Shown here piece by piece: positions 7,907 through 15,548 of a DNA stretch of 64,000 bases. Below the pieces are notes generated by a model. The model was not told where the DNA came from and ran no database searches. It was given only the letters and a program-made list of their open reading frames with translations. The stretch's first letter is position 1. Each line of letters opens with the position of its first letter. This stretch comes from DASYTH01 sp035762905 (lineage in GTDB: Bacteria > Actinomycetota > Actinomycetes > Mycobacteriales > Pseudonocardiaceae), in the NCBI RefSeq assembly GCF_035762905.1, contig NZ_DASUCC010000046.1, positions 22,906 to 86,905 on the forward strand, given 5' to 3'. Both the position numbers and the translations under genes were made by a program.

Positions 7907-8758
7907 TCATTCCGAACGGGCGAGCGCCTCGAGCACGTCCGGCTGGACGATCACGATCCGCCGCCGGTGCGTGCTCACCACCCGCCGTTCCCGGAGCACC
8001 GCGAGGGACCTGGCGACGGTGCGCCGGGACGCGCCGATCCGGTTGGCGATGTCCTGCTGCGACAACGGCATCCGCAGGGTCAGGCCGTCCCGCTCGACCA
8101 CGCCGTGCTGCCGGGCGAGCCGCAGCAGGAACACGGCCACCCGCTGGGCCACGTCCAGCGCCGCGAAGTCGACCCGCGCGTTCTCCGCCTCGCGCAGCCG
8201 TTCGGCCAGCTGCCGGATCACCGCGAACGCGATATTGGGCCGGGTGCGCACGCTGTCCCGCAGCTGCGCGCTGGTCAGCTGCATCGCGACCACCGGTTCC
8301 AGGGTCTGCACCGTGCTGACCCGCGGCCCGACGTGCAGGGCCGCCTGGTCGCCGACCACGTCCCCGGGGCCGCGCAGCGCGACCAGGATCTCGTGCCCGT
8401 TGGCCGTGCTGGAGAACACCCGCACCCACCCGGACATCAGCACCAGGGCGTGATCGGTCGGATCGCCCTGCCGGAGCAGGACCTCCCCGACGCCGAACGT
8501 GCGCCGAACCCCCAGACCGAGCAGAAAATCCCGGTCGGTTGCCTCCAGGTAGGCCAGCAAAGACCCCGCGACCGGGGAATCGTCAACCGCCACAGTGGTC
8601 AAGTATCGGGCCCATGCGCCGAGAAGTCCGTCCCTGCCGACCACAGGAACGGACTTCCCGGCGGTAATCCCCCAGCACCTCCCGACCCTCGGGTAGTCGG
8701 TGGGCGTCGGCGTCCCCTCCGCGAGCTTCGCGGCAAAGCCGTGCTGGCGCAAGAGCAT
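7907..8758 (-). CDS. Crp/Fnr-family transcriptional regulator
   Basis: 283 residues from the furthest start; the first 50 residues look non-conserved, so a start nearer 8600 is possible. The cyclic-nucleotide-binding fold is visible (GEVLLRQGDPTDHALVLMSG, then GPGDVVGDQAALHVGPRVST, in which Arg could contact a phosphate). The C-terminal winged helix contains LSQQDIANRIGASRRTVARS. A nucleotide cyclase lies 1.5 kb away, so cNMP control is plausible but unproven. The four-Cys iron-sulfur signature of Fnr is absent. Confidence 0.85.
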   Translation of the reverse strand: MLLRQHGFAAKLAEGTPTPTDYPRVGRCWGITAGKSVPVVGRDGLLGAWARYLTTVAVDDSPVAGSLLAYLEATDRDFLLGLGVRRTFGVGEVLLRQGDPTDHALVLMSGWVRVFSSTANGHEILVALRGPGDVVGDQAALHVGPRVSTVQTLEPVVAMQLTSAQLRDSVRTRPNIAFAVIRQLAERLREAENARVDFAALDVAQRVAVFLLRLARQHGVVERDGLTLRMPLSQQDIANRIGASRRTVARSLAVLRERRVVSTHRRRIVIVQPDVLEALARSE

Positions 8759-8789
8759 CGGCAGGACAAAAAGCGTGTGGACGCGGTAC

Positions 8790-9090
8790 TCAGGCGGCGT
8801 CGTGGAACACCAGACCGAGCGTGTGCCGGATACCGGAACGCACGAGGCTCACCTCGTGCCGGACCGGTGCGGCGGACCACCCCCTGGCCGAGCGCACCGG
8901 CCGGTCCCGGGTGGTGAAGATCAGCCCGTGGCCCTGCGGCAGCAGGGCCACGCGACTGGGCCCGGGGCCGTTGTTCCACCGACAGGAACTCCCCGCCGGT
9001 GTGGTCCACGCCGGGTTCGTCCAGGCCGATCACCACCTGCAGCGGGAGCACCAGATCGCCGTACAGGTCGCGGTGCCCCGCTGGCGGGAA
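8790..9090 (-). pseudogene. Remnant of a 2OG-Fe(II) oxygenase, frameshifted and N-terminally truncated
   Basis: Read on the minus strand, one frame gives GHRDLYGDLVLPLQVVIGLD then EPGVDHTGGEFLSVEQRPRA. After about base 8951 the sequence continues only in another frame: VALLPQGHGLIFTTRDRPVR, WSAAPVRHEVSLVRSGIRHT and LGLVFHDAA-stop (stop at 8790-8792). Joined, these match the C-terminal part of a well-known actinobacterial 2OG-Fe(II) oxygenase family, including the HxD metal pair. The N-terminal half is missing because the SMP-30-like gene starts its stop codon at 9103. A frameshift plus deletion makes an active product unlikely. Confidence 0.7.
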
Positions 9091-9102
9091 TCGGCCGTGC
9101 GG

Positions 9103-10311
9103 TCAGCTCACCGGCAGCGGCAGACCGGGCACCGGAAGCCGGGCGTCCAGGCAGGAGATCTTCGCCCGCACCGCTCCGGTCGGGCTCGCCTCGCCCGCGG
9201 AGTTCGGGAAGTTGTCCCGCCGCGCACCGTCCGAGTGCGTCACGCACAGCCGGTTTCCGGTCAGGAACGGGCTGGTCGGGAACTCCATCGGCCCGGTGTT
9301 GCGCAGCCGGGTGCCGGCGTCCGGCGCGTTGCGGAACACCTCGACGGCCTGCCCGTGCGGGGTGACCACGACGATCGCGTTGCGTTCGTTGGCGGTGGTC
9401 CAGATGTTGCCGGCCCGGTCGAGCGCGATGCCGTCGGCGCCGTCCAGGTACGGGTGCACGACCAGGATGTTGGTCAGGCACAACGTGTTCGGGGTGAACG
9501 TGGTGTCGCACCCGGTCGGGCTGCGCAGCGCGCCGCGCCGGTCGAAGGTGACCCGCCAGATCGCGCCGCGGGCCGTGTCGGCGACCAACAGCGTCCCGTC
9601 CCGGGTGAACGCCAGACCGTTGGCCACCAGGTGCTGCGAGCCGGCGGTGTCCGCCGCGGCGCGCCCGTTGTCGGTGATCGTGACCTGCCCGGGCGGCAGT
9701 CCGCGCACGTCCCGGCCGACGCCGCCGACCCCGTTCGCCACGTTGACGTCGCTGACCATCGGCTGCACCCGGAACACCTCGGTGGGCACGCCGTCGGACC
9801 CGACCCGCCACACCCGGCCCTGGCCGGTGCCGCCGTCGGACACCCACAGCGCGCCGGCGCGGTCGAACGCCAGACCGTTGGAGCCGGGCACGCCGGCGGC
9901 GAACACGGTCGAGGTGGGCGGGTTGGCCGCGTCCGGGGTGAACACGTGCACCCGGCCGCTGTCGGCCACGTACAGCCGGCCGCGGGCGTCGAACGCGATG
10001 CCGGCCGGGTTGCACGGCGCCGGGATGTTGCCGACCACCACCGGGTCGCCACCGGAGCTGGAGATCCGCCAGACCGGGCAGAACGGGTCGCCGCCGCGCG
10101 CCGCCGAGTACAGGTTGCCGGACCGGTCGCCGGTCAGCCCCTCGACGGCGAGCGGTGCCGGGAAGACCGTGGTGAACGTGGCGGCACGGCCGAGCGAGGC
10201 GAGCGCGGCGGGTTCGGCGCCGGGTTCCGCGGGCGCGGTTCCGACGGCGTCCCCGGTCATGAGCACCGATCCGGCGACGATGGCCGTGGCGAGCGTGGCG
10301 AGGAGTTTCAT
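9103..10311 (-). CDS. Secreted SMP-30/gluconolactonase-like beta-propeller protein
   Basis: 402 residues with a Sec-type signal peptide (hydrophobic stretch LLATLATAIVAGSVLM, cleavage likely near residue 25). Repeated blades are visible: GLTGDRSGNLYSAA, GIAFDARGRLYVADS, GLAFDRAGALWVSDGG, GLAFTRDGTLLVADT and GIALDRAGNIWTTANE, the NHL/SMP-30 pattern of about 50-residue repeats. Two Cys pairs may form disulfides outside the cell. The substrate is unknown; sugar lactone or ester hydrolysis is known in this superfamily. Confidence 0.8.
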   Translation of the reverse strand: MKLLATLATAIVAGSVLMTGDAVGTAPAEPGAEPAALASLGRAATFTTVFPAPLAVEGLTGDRSGNLYSAARGGDPFCPVWRISSSGGDPVVVGNIPAPCNPAGIAFDARGRLYVADSGRVHVFTPDAANPPTSTVFAAGVPGSNGLAFDRAGALWVSDGGTGQGRVWRVGSDGVPTEVFRVQPMVSDVNVANGVGGVGRDVRGLPPGQVTITDNGRAAADTAGSQHLVANGLAFTRDGTLLVADTARGAIWRVTFDRRGALRSPTGCDTTFTPNTLCLTNILVVHPYLDGADGIALDRAGNIWTTANERNAIVVVTPHGQAVEVFRNAPDAGTRLRNTGPMEFPTSPFLTGNRLCVTHSDGARRDNFPNSAGEASPTGAVRAKISCLDARLPVPGLPLPVS

Positions 10312-10387
10312 CCGGTTTCTCCCTGCATGCGCTGGTTCGAAATGTCCGAATGTTGCCTAGCGGATACGCACGGTGCAAGACAACGGT

Positions 10388-10540
10388 TCAGCGCTTCGGG
10401 TGATCTACCGGGCTGTTCTGACGTTCCGTGATGGCCCGCTCCTCGGCCAGGATCCGGTCCAACAGCGCCGCCGCGCGCCGCAGCCGCCAGATCAACAACA
10501 GCGTGACGGCCACAGCGAGGCTGATCCAGAATGCCATCAT
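10388..10540 (-). CDS. Small single-pass membrane protein, 50 residues
   Basis: ATGATG start at 10540, TGA at 10390-10388, too short for most gene finders. Residues 3-19 are a hydrophobic helix (AFWISLAVAVTLLLIW), followed by an Arg-rich amphipathic segment (RLRRAAALLDRILAEERA). Topology is probably N-out with a cytoplasmic coil. A weak GCAGGA site lies 14 bases upstream. Function unknown. Confidence 0.5.
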   Translation of the reverse strand: MMAFWISLAVAVTLLLIWRLRRAAALLDRILAEERAITERQNSPVDHPKR

Positions 10541-10584
10541 CGCGTTACTCGGTCCTGCCCCAGAGGATCCTTGTCAATGCACGG

Positions 10585-10600
10585 TAGCCCTTTCGGGCTA
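10585..10600 (-). terminator. Short hairpin with GAAA loop after the MFS gene
   Basis: Six-bp perfect stem TAGCCC/GGGCTA with a GAAA tetraloop when read on the minus strand, 30 bases after the MFS stop. No T-run, so termination would be weak. Confidence 0.35.
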
Positions 10601-10631
10601 GTTCTGAGAACACCCACTCAGGTGGTTGTGG

Positions 10632-11858
10632 TTATCGCACGTTCCGATCGGGGAGGGACTCCCGGGCGAACAGCCACACCACCGCCGCCGCCAGGTACAG
10701 CGCCCCGGTCAGGCCGAACGCGGCGGCGTAGGAGAACCGGTCGACCAGCAGTCCGGCGGCCAGCGGGCCGATCACCGCACCCACGTCCATGGTCATCTGC
10801 GACACGGCAAGCACCTGACCGCCGCGGGCCCGCGAGCCGATCACGTCCGCGATCGCGGCCTGCTGCGGCGGGCTGAGCAGGCCGGTGCCCAGTCCGGCGA
10901 CCACGGTCGCGACCGCGAACACCGGCACCGTGTCGGCCAGGCCGACCCAGATCGTGCCGGCACCGGCCAGCACCAGACCGGCGAGCACAAGCGGCTTGCG
11001 CCCCCAGTGGTCGGACAGCCGGCCGGACAGCGGCAGCATCGCCACGTTGGCGGCGGCGAACACGGCGAACGCGGTGCCGGCGAAGGCCTCCTCGCGGTGC
11101 AGCACCTCGATCACGAACAGCGGGGTGAGCGCCACCCGGACGCCGAACGCGGTCCACCCGTTGGCGAAGCCGGACGCCAGCGCGGCCAGGTAGGTGCGGT
11201 CCCGCAGCGCCACGCCGAGCCGGGCGACCGGGACGTCGGCGGAGTCGTCGGCGGCCAGCAGGGTGGAGCGCCGCAGGAAGAACCACACGATCGCGCCGGC
11301 CACCAACAGCGTCGCGGCGTACACCACGAACGGCGCCCGCAGCGAGATCGCGATCAGCCCGCCGCCGATCAGCGGGCCGGTCAGGTTGCCGAGCAGGAAG
11401 CCGGTGCCCCACAGCCCGGAGGCCCGGCCGCGCAACGGCGCCGGGGTCACCCGGATCAGCAGGCCGAACGCGGACACCGTGAACATGGTCGAGCCGATGC
11501 CGGACAGCGTGCGCAGCACGAGCAGGTGCCAGTAGGCCGTGGCCAGGGCACAGGCGCCGGTGGTCACCGCCACGATGAGCAGGCCGGCGAGGTAGACCCG
11601 CCGCTCGCCCAGCATGGTCACCAGCCGGCCGCTGGCCGGCGCGAAGGCCAGCCGGGCGAAGGCGAAGCTGCTGATCACGATGGACGCGGCGGTGACGCTC
11701 ACGTCGAAGCCGCGGGCGAAGGTCGGCAGCGCCGGCGCCACCAGGGCGAACCCGACGGCGATCACGAAGTTCGCCGCGACGATCACCCAGACCTCGCGCG
11801 GCAGCCGCTTCGCGGGCGTGCCGGGACGCGTCGGCTCCACCCCGGTCGTCGCGCTCAC
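10632..11858 (-). CDS. MFS transporter, drug-export type
   Basis: About 408 residues with 12 predicted membrane helices. The loop 2-3 signature GRLVTMLGERRVYLAG and its repeat GRLSDHWGRKPLVLAG in the second half are clear MFS motif A sequences; motif C-like GIGSTMFTVS is also present. I place the start at the GTG 11858 because the longer frame begins inside the terminator hairpin at 11875-11907. Substrate unknown; the 12-helix layout fits multidrug or metabolite export. Confidence 0.85.
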   Translation of the reverse strand: MSATTGVEPTRPGTPAKRLPREVWVIVAANFVIAVGFALVAPALPTFARGFDVSVTAASIVISSFAFARLAFAPASGRLVTMLGERRVYLAGLLIVAVTTGACALATAYWHLLVLRTLSGIGSTMFTVSAFGLLIRVTPAPLRGRASGLWGTGFLLGNLTGPLIGGGLIAISLRAPFVVYAATLLVAGAIVWFFLRRSTLLAADDSADVPVARLGVALRDRTYLAALASGFANGWTAFGVRVALTPLFVIEVLHREEAFAGTAFAVFAAANVAMLPLSGRLSDHWGRKPLVLAGLVLAGAGTIWVGLADTVPVFAVATVVAGLGTGLLSPPQQAAIADVIGSRARGGQVLAVSQMTMDVGAVIGPLAAGLLVDRFSYAAAFGLTGALYLAAAVVWLFARESLPDRNVR

Positions 11859-11874
11859 GCTGGCGTCAACCCCG

Positions 11875-11907
11875 GTGGGTGCCCGCCGCATTCCTGCGGG
11901 CACCCAC
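11875..11907 (-). terminator. Hairpin terminator of the ABC-2 exporter operon
   Basis: Perfect 12-bp stem GTGGGTGCCCGC/GCGGGCACCCAC with a nine-base loop, 16 bases beyond the permease stop and directly before the MFS start. It separates the two minus-strand units. Confidence 0.75.
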
Positions 11908-11922
11908 GGGTCGAGCAGATGT

Positions 11923-13515
11923 TCAGCCGATGTCCCTGCGGCGCAGGCCGGCGAACCCGGCCGCGACGCCGGCCACCGTGACCAGCGCCAGCCACACCAG
12001 CGGGACCGCGCTGAACTCGGTGCCGGGCAACTTCGGCGTGTGCGTGAACGGCGAGACGTCCATCACCCACTGGTCCAGCCCGACGATCGGACCGATCAGG
12101 CCGATCAGCACGAACGCCGACAGCGCCGCCCAGCCGGCCACGCTGTACTGCGGTACCAGGCCGAACGCGGCGAACGCGATGCCGGTGAGCACGCACGCGG
12201 CCGGCAGTTGGGCCAGTGCCGCGCCGAACACCCGGCCGAACTGGTCCAGGTCGGTGGTCGCCCCGTAGGACAGACCGGCGGCCAGACCCGCGGTCAGCAG
12301 CAGCGCGGCCGACCCGCCGAGGGCGATGCCGAGGTGACTGAGCGCCCACCGGGTCCGGCTGACCGACGTGGCCAGCACCGGCTCGGCGCGCAGCGCGGTC
12401 TCCTCGGCCCGCAACCGCAGCGCGGCCTGGATCCCGAACGCGGCGACGATCATCGCCAGGAAGCCCATCTCGGTGGCCATGAACGCGTCGGTGAGACCCT
12501 GCTGGCCGCCCAGCTTGGTGATCATCTCCCGGGCCTGCTCGCTGTCCGCGAGGCTGCCGACGTTGGCCGCGATTCCGCCGAACACCAACCCGGCGACCAC
12601 GAACCCGACCGTCCAGCCGAGCAGCGCGCCGCGCTGCAATCGCCAGGCCAGCGCCAGCGGGCTGGCCAGCCCGGCCGCGCCGCGCGCCGGTCCGGGCCGG
12701 TCGGGCAGCAGCCCCGCGCCCATGTCCCGCCGGGCCACCAGGGCGAACGCCCCGGCGGAGCACGCCAGCGCGAACAGCAGCGGGATCAGCAGTACCCACC
12801 ACCGGTCGCCGGCGAACGGCCGGACCTGCGCGGTCCAGCCGAGCGGGGACAGCCAGGAGAACCAGGACGGGCCGCCGTCGCCGGTCGAGTCGCCGATCGC
12901 GCGGATCAGGTAGGCCGCGCCGAGCACCGCCGTCGCGATCCCGGTCGCGGTCCGGGCGCCGCTGGTCAGCTGGGCGGCCACGGCGGCCACCGCGGCGAAC
13001 ACGATCCCGGTCGCGGCCCAGGCCAGCCCGAAGGCGAACGCGCCGGACGCCGGCAGGCCGGGGCTCATCAGCCCGAGCGCGCTCAGCACGCCGAGCACCA
13101 GGCTGGCTCCGAACGAGACGATCAGTGCGGCGGTGAGCGGGGCGTACCGGCCGACCACGGTCGAGCCGATCAGCTCCAGCCGGCCGGTCTCCTCCTCCGC
13201 TCTGGTGTGCCGGACGGTGACGATGATCGTCAGCACGGCCACCATCGCGGCGCCGAGCGCGATCAGCTTGTACAGGCTGATCGCGCCGAGCGAGGTCGGG
13301 TCGAAGATCCACCCGTACAGCGCCAGCAGCGACGGGTTGGCGTTCGAGCCGGTGGCCAGCGCCACCCGGGACTCGACCGTCGGGTAGAGCCCGACCGAGG
13401 CCGCCGCCGAGCTGTACGCGAACGCGGCGAACACCAGGATCCACGCCGGCAGCAGGATCCGGTCCCGGCGCAGCGCCAGCCGCACCAGCGACCAGGTTCC
13501 GATGAACGCGGTCAT
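11923..13515 (-). CDS. ABC-2 type exporter permease (antibiotic/lipid export type)
   Basis: 530 residues, about 12 membrane helices in two similar halves. A cytoplasmic VRHTRAEEETGRLELIGST segment is repeated in the second half as LRAEETALRAEPVLATSVSR; this duplicated motif is typical of the TnrB3-like (exporter of polyketide antibiotics) family. The ATG at 13515 overlaps the stop of the ATPase gene (ATGA). It works with that ATPase and is probably controlled by the divergent MarR-like regulator. Confidence 0.85.
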   Translation of the reverse strand: MTAFIGTWSLVRLALRRDRILLPAWILVFAAFAYSSAAASVGLYPTVESRVALATGSNANPSLLALYGWIFDPTSLGAISLYKLIALGAAMVAVLTIIVTVRHTRAEEETGRLELIGSTVVGRYAPLTAALIVSFGASLVLGVLSALGLMSPGLPASGAFAFGLAWAATGIVFAAVAAVAAQLTSGARTATGIATAVLGAAYLIRAIGDSTGDGGPSWFSWLSPLGWTAQVRPFAGDRWWVLLIPLLFALACSAGAFALVARRDMGAGLLPDRPGPARGAAGLASPLALAWRLQRGALLGWTVGFVVAGLVFGGIAANVGSLADSEQAREMITKLGGQQGLTDAFMATEMGFLAMIVAAFGIQAALRLRAEETALRAEPVLATSVSRTRWALSHLGIALGGSAALLLTAGLAAGLSYGATTDLDQFGRVFGAALAQLPAACVLTGIAFAAFGLVPQYSVAGWAALSAFVLIGLIGPIVGLDQWVMDVSPFTHTPKLPGTEFSAVPLVWLALVTVAGVAAGFAGLRRRDIG

Positions 13516-14435
13516 GACGAGATCACCGCCGGGCGGCCGGTTTCCTTGGCCAGGTCGTCGGAGTAGTGCCGGAGGAACAGCTCCTCGAGCGTGGGCGGCT
13601 GGCTGGTCAGGCTGCGCACGCCGACCTGGGTGAGCAGGCGCAGCACCTGGTCGAGGTCCTTGGTGTCCACGTCGAACCGCACCCGGGTGCCCTCGACCTG
13701 CAGGTCGTGCACGCCGGGCAGGTTGCTCAGGCCGTCCGGCGAGGCGGCCAGCTCGGCGGTGATCGCGGTGCGGGTCAGGTGGCGCAGCTCGGCCAGCGTG
13801 CCGGTCTCCACCGTGCGGCCCTGCCGGATGATGCTCACCCGGTCGCACAGCGCCTCCACCTCGGCCAGGATGTGGCTGGACAGCAGCACGGTGCGCCCGG
13901 CGCGGCGTTCCTCGTTGATGCAGTCCTGGAACACCGACTCCATCAACGGGTCCAGCCCGGAGGTCGGCTCGTCCAGGACCAGCAGCTCGACGTTGGACGC
14001 GAGCGCGGCGACCAGGGCCACCTTCTGCTTGTTCCCCTTGGAGTAGGCGCGGCCCTTCTTGGTCGGGTCGAGGTCGAACCGGTCGAGCAGGTCGGTCCGG
14101 CGCTGCTCGTCGAGCCCGCCGCGCAGCCGGCCGAGCAGGTCGATCACCTCGCCGCCGGTCAGGGTCGGCCACAGTGACACGTCGCCGGGCACGTAGGCCA
14201 GCCTGCGGTGCAGGGTGACGGTGTCCCGCCACGGGTCGCCGCCGAGCAGCCGGGCCTCGCCGGCGTCGGCCCGCAACAGGCCGAGCAGGATCCGGATCGT
14301 GGTCGACTTGCCGGAACCGTTGGGTCCGAGGAACCCGTGTACTTCCCCCTGGTGCACCGTCAGGTCGAGACCGTCGAGCGCGCGCGTCCGGCCGAACGTC
14401 TTGACCAGGCCGGACACGGAGATTGCGGTTGTCAT
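13512..14435 (-). CDS. ABC transporter ATP-binding protein
   Basis: 307 residues. Walker A GPNGSGKST (about residues 38-46), signature SKGNKQKVALVAAL (a variant of LSGGQ, common in drug exporters), Walker B LLVLDEPTSGLD and the H-loop LLSSHIL are all present. The C-terminal domain (residues 225-300) is the DrrA-type extension. It supplies energy for the downstream permease and is divergent from the MarR-like gene. Confidence 0.93.
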   Translation of the reverse strand: MTTAISVSGLVKTFGRTRALDGLDLTVHQGEVHGFLGPNGSGKSTTIRILLGLLRADAGEARLLGGDPWRDTVTLHRRLAYVPGDVSLWPTLTGGEVIDLLGRLRGGLDEQRRTDLLDRFDLDPTKKGRAYSKGNKQKVALVAALASNVELLVLDEPTSGLDPLMESVFQDCINEERRAGRTVLLSSHILAEVEALCDRVSIIRQGRTVETGTLAELRHLTRTAITAELAASPDGLSNLPGVHDLQVEGTRVRFDVDTKDLDQVLRLLTQVGVRSLTSQPPTLEELFLRHYSDDLAKETGRPAVISS

Positions 14436-14455
14436 GGCACCGAAGCTACACTCAT

Positions 14456-14471
14456 TTCACAAAGTTGTGAA
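14456..14471. promoter_or_regulatory. Perfect palindrome TTCACAA-AG-TTGTGAA, operator of the exporter/regulator pair
   Basis: Seven-bp perfect arms 20 bases upstream of the exporter ATPase start and 58 bases upstream of the regulator start, the expected place for MarR/GbsR autoregulation and exporter repression. Confidence 0.7.
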
Positions 14472-14528
14472 GTTAGGAAAACATGTGAAGGCTCGGGCAC
14501 CGTCCGGCCGGATGGCGAAGGTGGGAAG

Positions 14529-15023
14529 GTGACCGAACACCCCAGCGGAGCCCGCGACGACCCGGCCGTGGCCCGGTTCGTCGAACGGCTCGCGCTCGTC
14601 CTGACCGACGCCGGCATACCGCGGATGCCGTCCCGGGTGTTCGCCCTCCTGCTGGCCACCGAGAGCGGCAAGGCCACCGCGAGCGAGCTGTGCGAGGCGC
14701 TGCACGTGAGCCCGGCGGCCATCTCCGGCGCCGTGCGCTATCTGGACCATGTCGGGCTGATCGTCAAGGCGCGCGATCCCGGTGAGCGCCGCGATCACTA
14801 CGAGGTGACCGACGACCTGTGGTATGAGGCGTTCGCCAACCGGGACAAGCTCATGCAGGGCTGGATCGACGCGCTGTCCGAGGGCATGACCGCGGTCGGT
14901 CCGGCCACCCACGCCGGCCGCCGGCTCGGCCAGACCCAGCGGTTCATCGAGTTCCTGCTCAAGGAGATGGTCACGATGCGGGAGCGCTGGCGGGCCCAGG
15001 AGCAGGACGGCTCACCGGGCTGA
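14529..15023 (+). CDS. MarR/GbsR-like transcriptional regulator
   Basis: 164 residues. GTG at 14529 with GGGAAGG upstream; longer frames lack a site. The winged helix is visible: KATASELCEALHVSPAAISGAV (in two parts), a recognition helix, then a wing RDPGERRDHYEVTDD. The C-terminal helices form a dimer interface. It is divergent from an ABC exporter across a palindromic operator, so it probably represses the exporter until a ligand binds. It overlaps the SRPBCC gene stop by 12 bases. Confidence 0.85.
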   Translation: MTEHPSGARDDPAVARFVERLALVLTDAGIPRMPSRVFALLLATESGKATASELCEALHVSPAAISGAVRYLDHVGLIVKARDPGERRDHYEVTDDLWYEAFANRDKLMQGWIDALSEGMTAVGPATHAGRRLGQTQRFIEFLLKEMVTMRERWRAQEQDGSPG

Positions 15024-15467
15024 GCCGCGCTCGGCGAACCGCACCAACCGCCTGGCCAGCAGCACGATCATCAGGCGCAGCGCCGCCCGCGCCACCGGAC
15101 CGGATCCGCGCACCAGCTCGGTGAAGCTGCCTCGCCACACCAGATCGGTGCCGCCGTCCGGGCGCGGGGTCAGCTCCAGCTCACCCCGGTAGTCCCGCAC
15201 CGGCATCCGGCTCCGCATGACATAGGCGTGCCGGCGGTCCGGCTCGTAGGTCACCGTCTCCTCCCGCACCAGTAACGGGCGCAGGCCGAGGGCGCGCACC
15301 GCGCCGATCCCGGCGGGTGCCGGATCGCCCTGACGCTCCCAGAACGAATGCGGGATCAGCGCCCACCGCGACCACTGGCTGCCGTCCGCCTCCAACGCGA
15401 ACAGGGTGGCCGGGGCGGCGCTGCTGCGCGCGGTGACCTCGAAGGTGAACCGCCGGGGTTCTGGCAT
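15012..15467 (-). CDS. SRPBCC (START-like) family protein
   Basis: 151 residues. The ATG at 15467 has a strong GGAGGT site, ending the overlong antisense frame. FTFEVTARSSAAPATLFAL then W..W, a central strand region (GIGAVRALGL) and DYRGELELTPRPDGGTDLVW fit the polyketide-cyclase/SRPBCC fold used for binding hydrophobic ligands. Catalytic residues are not evident. It is divergent from the DUF885 gene. Confidence 0.75.
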   Translation of the reverse strand: MPEPRRFTFEVTARSSAAPATLFALEADGSQWSRWALIPHSFWERQGDPAPAGIGAVRALGLRPLLVREETVTYEPDRRHAYVMRSRMPVRDYRGELELTPRPDGGTDLVWRGSFTELVRGSGPVARAALRLMIVLLARRLVRFAERGSAR

Positions 15468-15548
15468 CTGGTACCTCCGCTTGGCATGGGGTGCCGGGGA
15501 TTCTGCCGCCCTAGGTTGGAGTTGGTCACCCGAGCTGAGGGGAATTTC

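Noticed and set aside
10373..10876. Plus-strand 167-codon frame
   Set aside because: Overlaps the MFS gene end and the small membrane gene; no ribosome site and Arg/Pro-rich shadow composition.
11614..13566. 650-codon plus-strand frame over the ABC-2 permease
   Set aside because: Arg/Gln/His-rich shadow of a membrane protein gene; no domain seen.
13516..14232. Extension of the permease frame upstream of ATG 13515
   Set aside because: It would duplicate the ATPase gene in another frame; the ATGA overlap gives a natural start.
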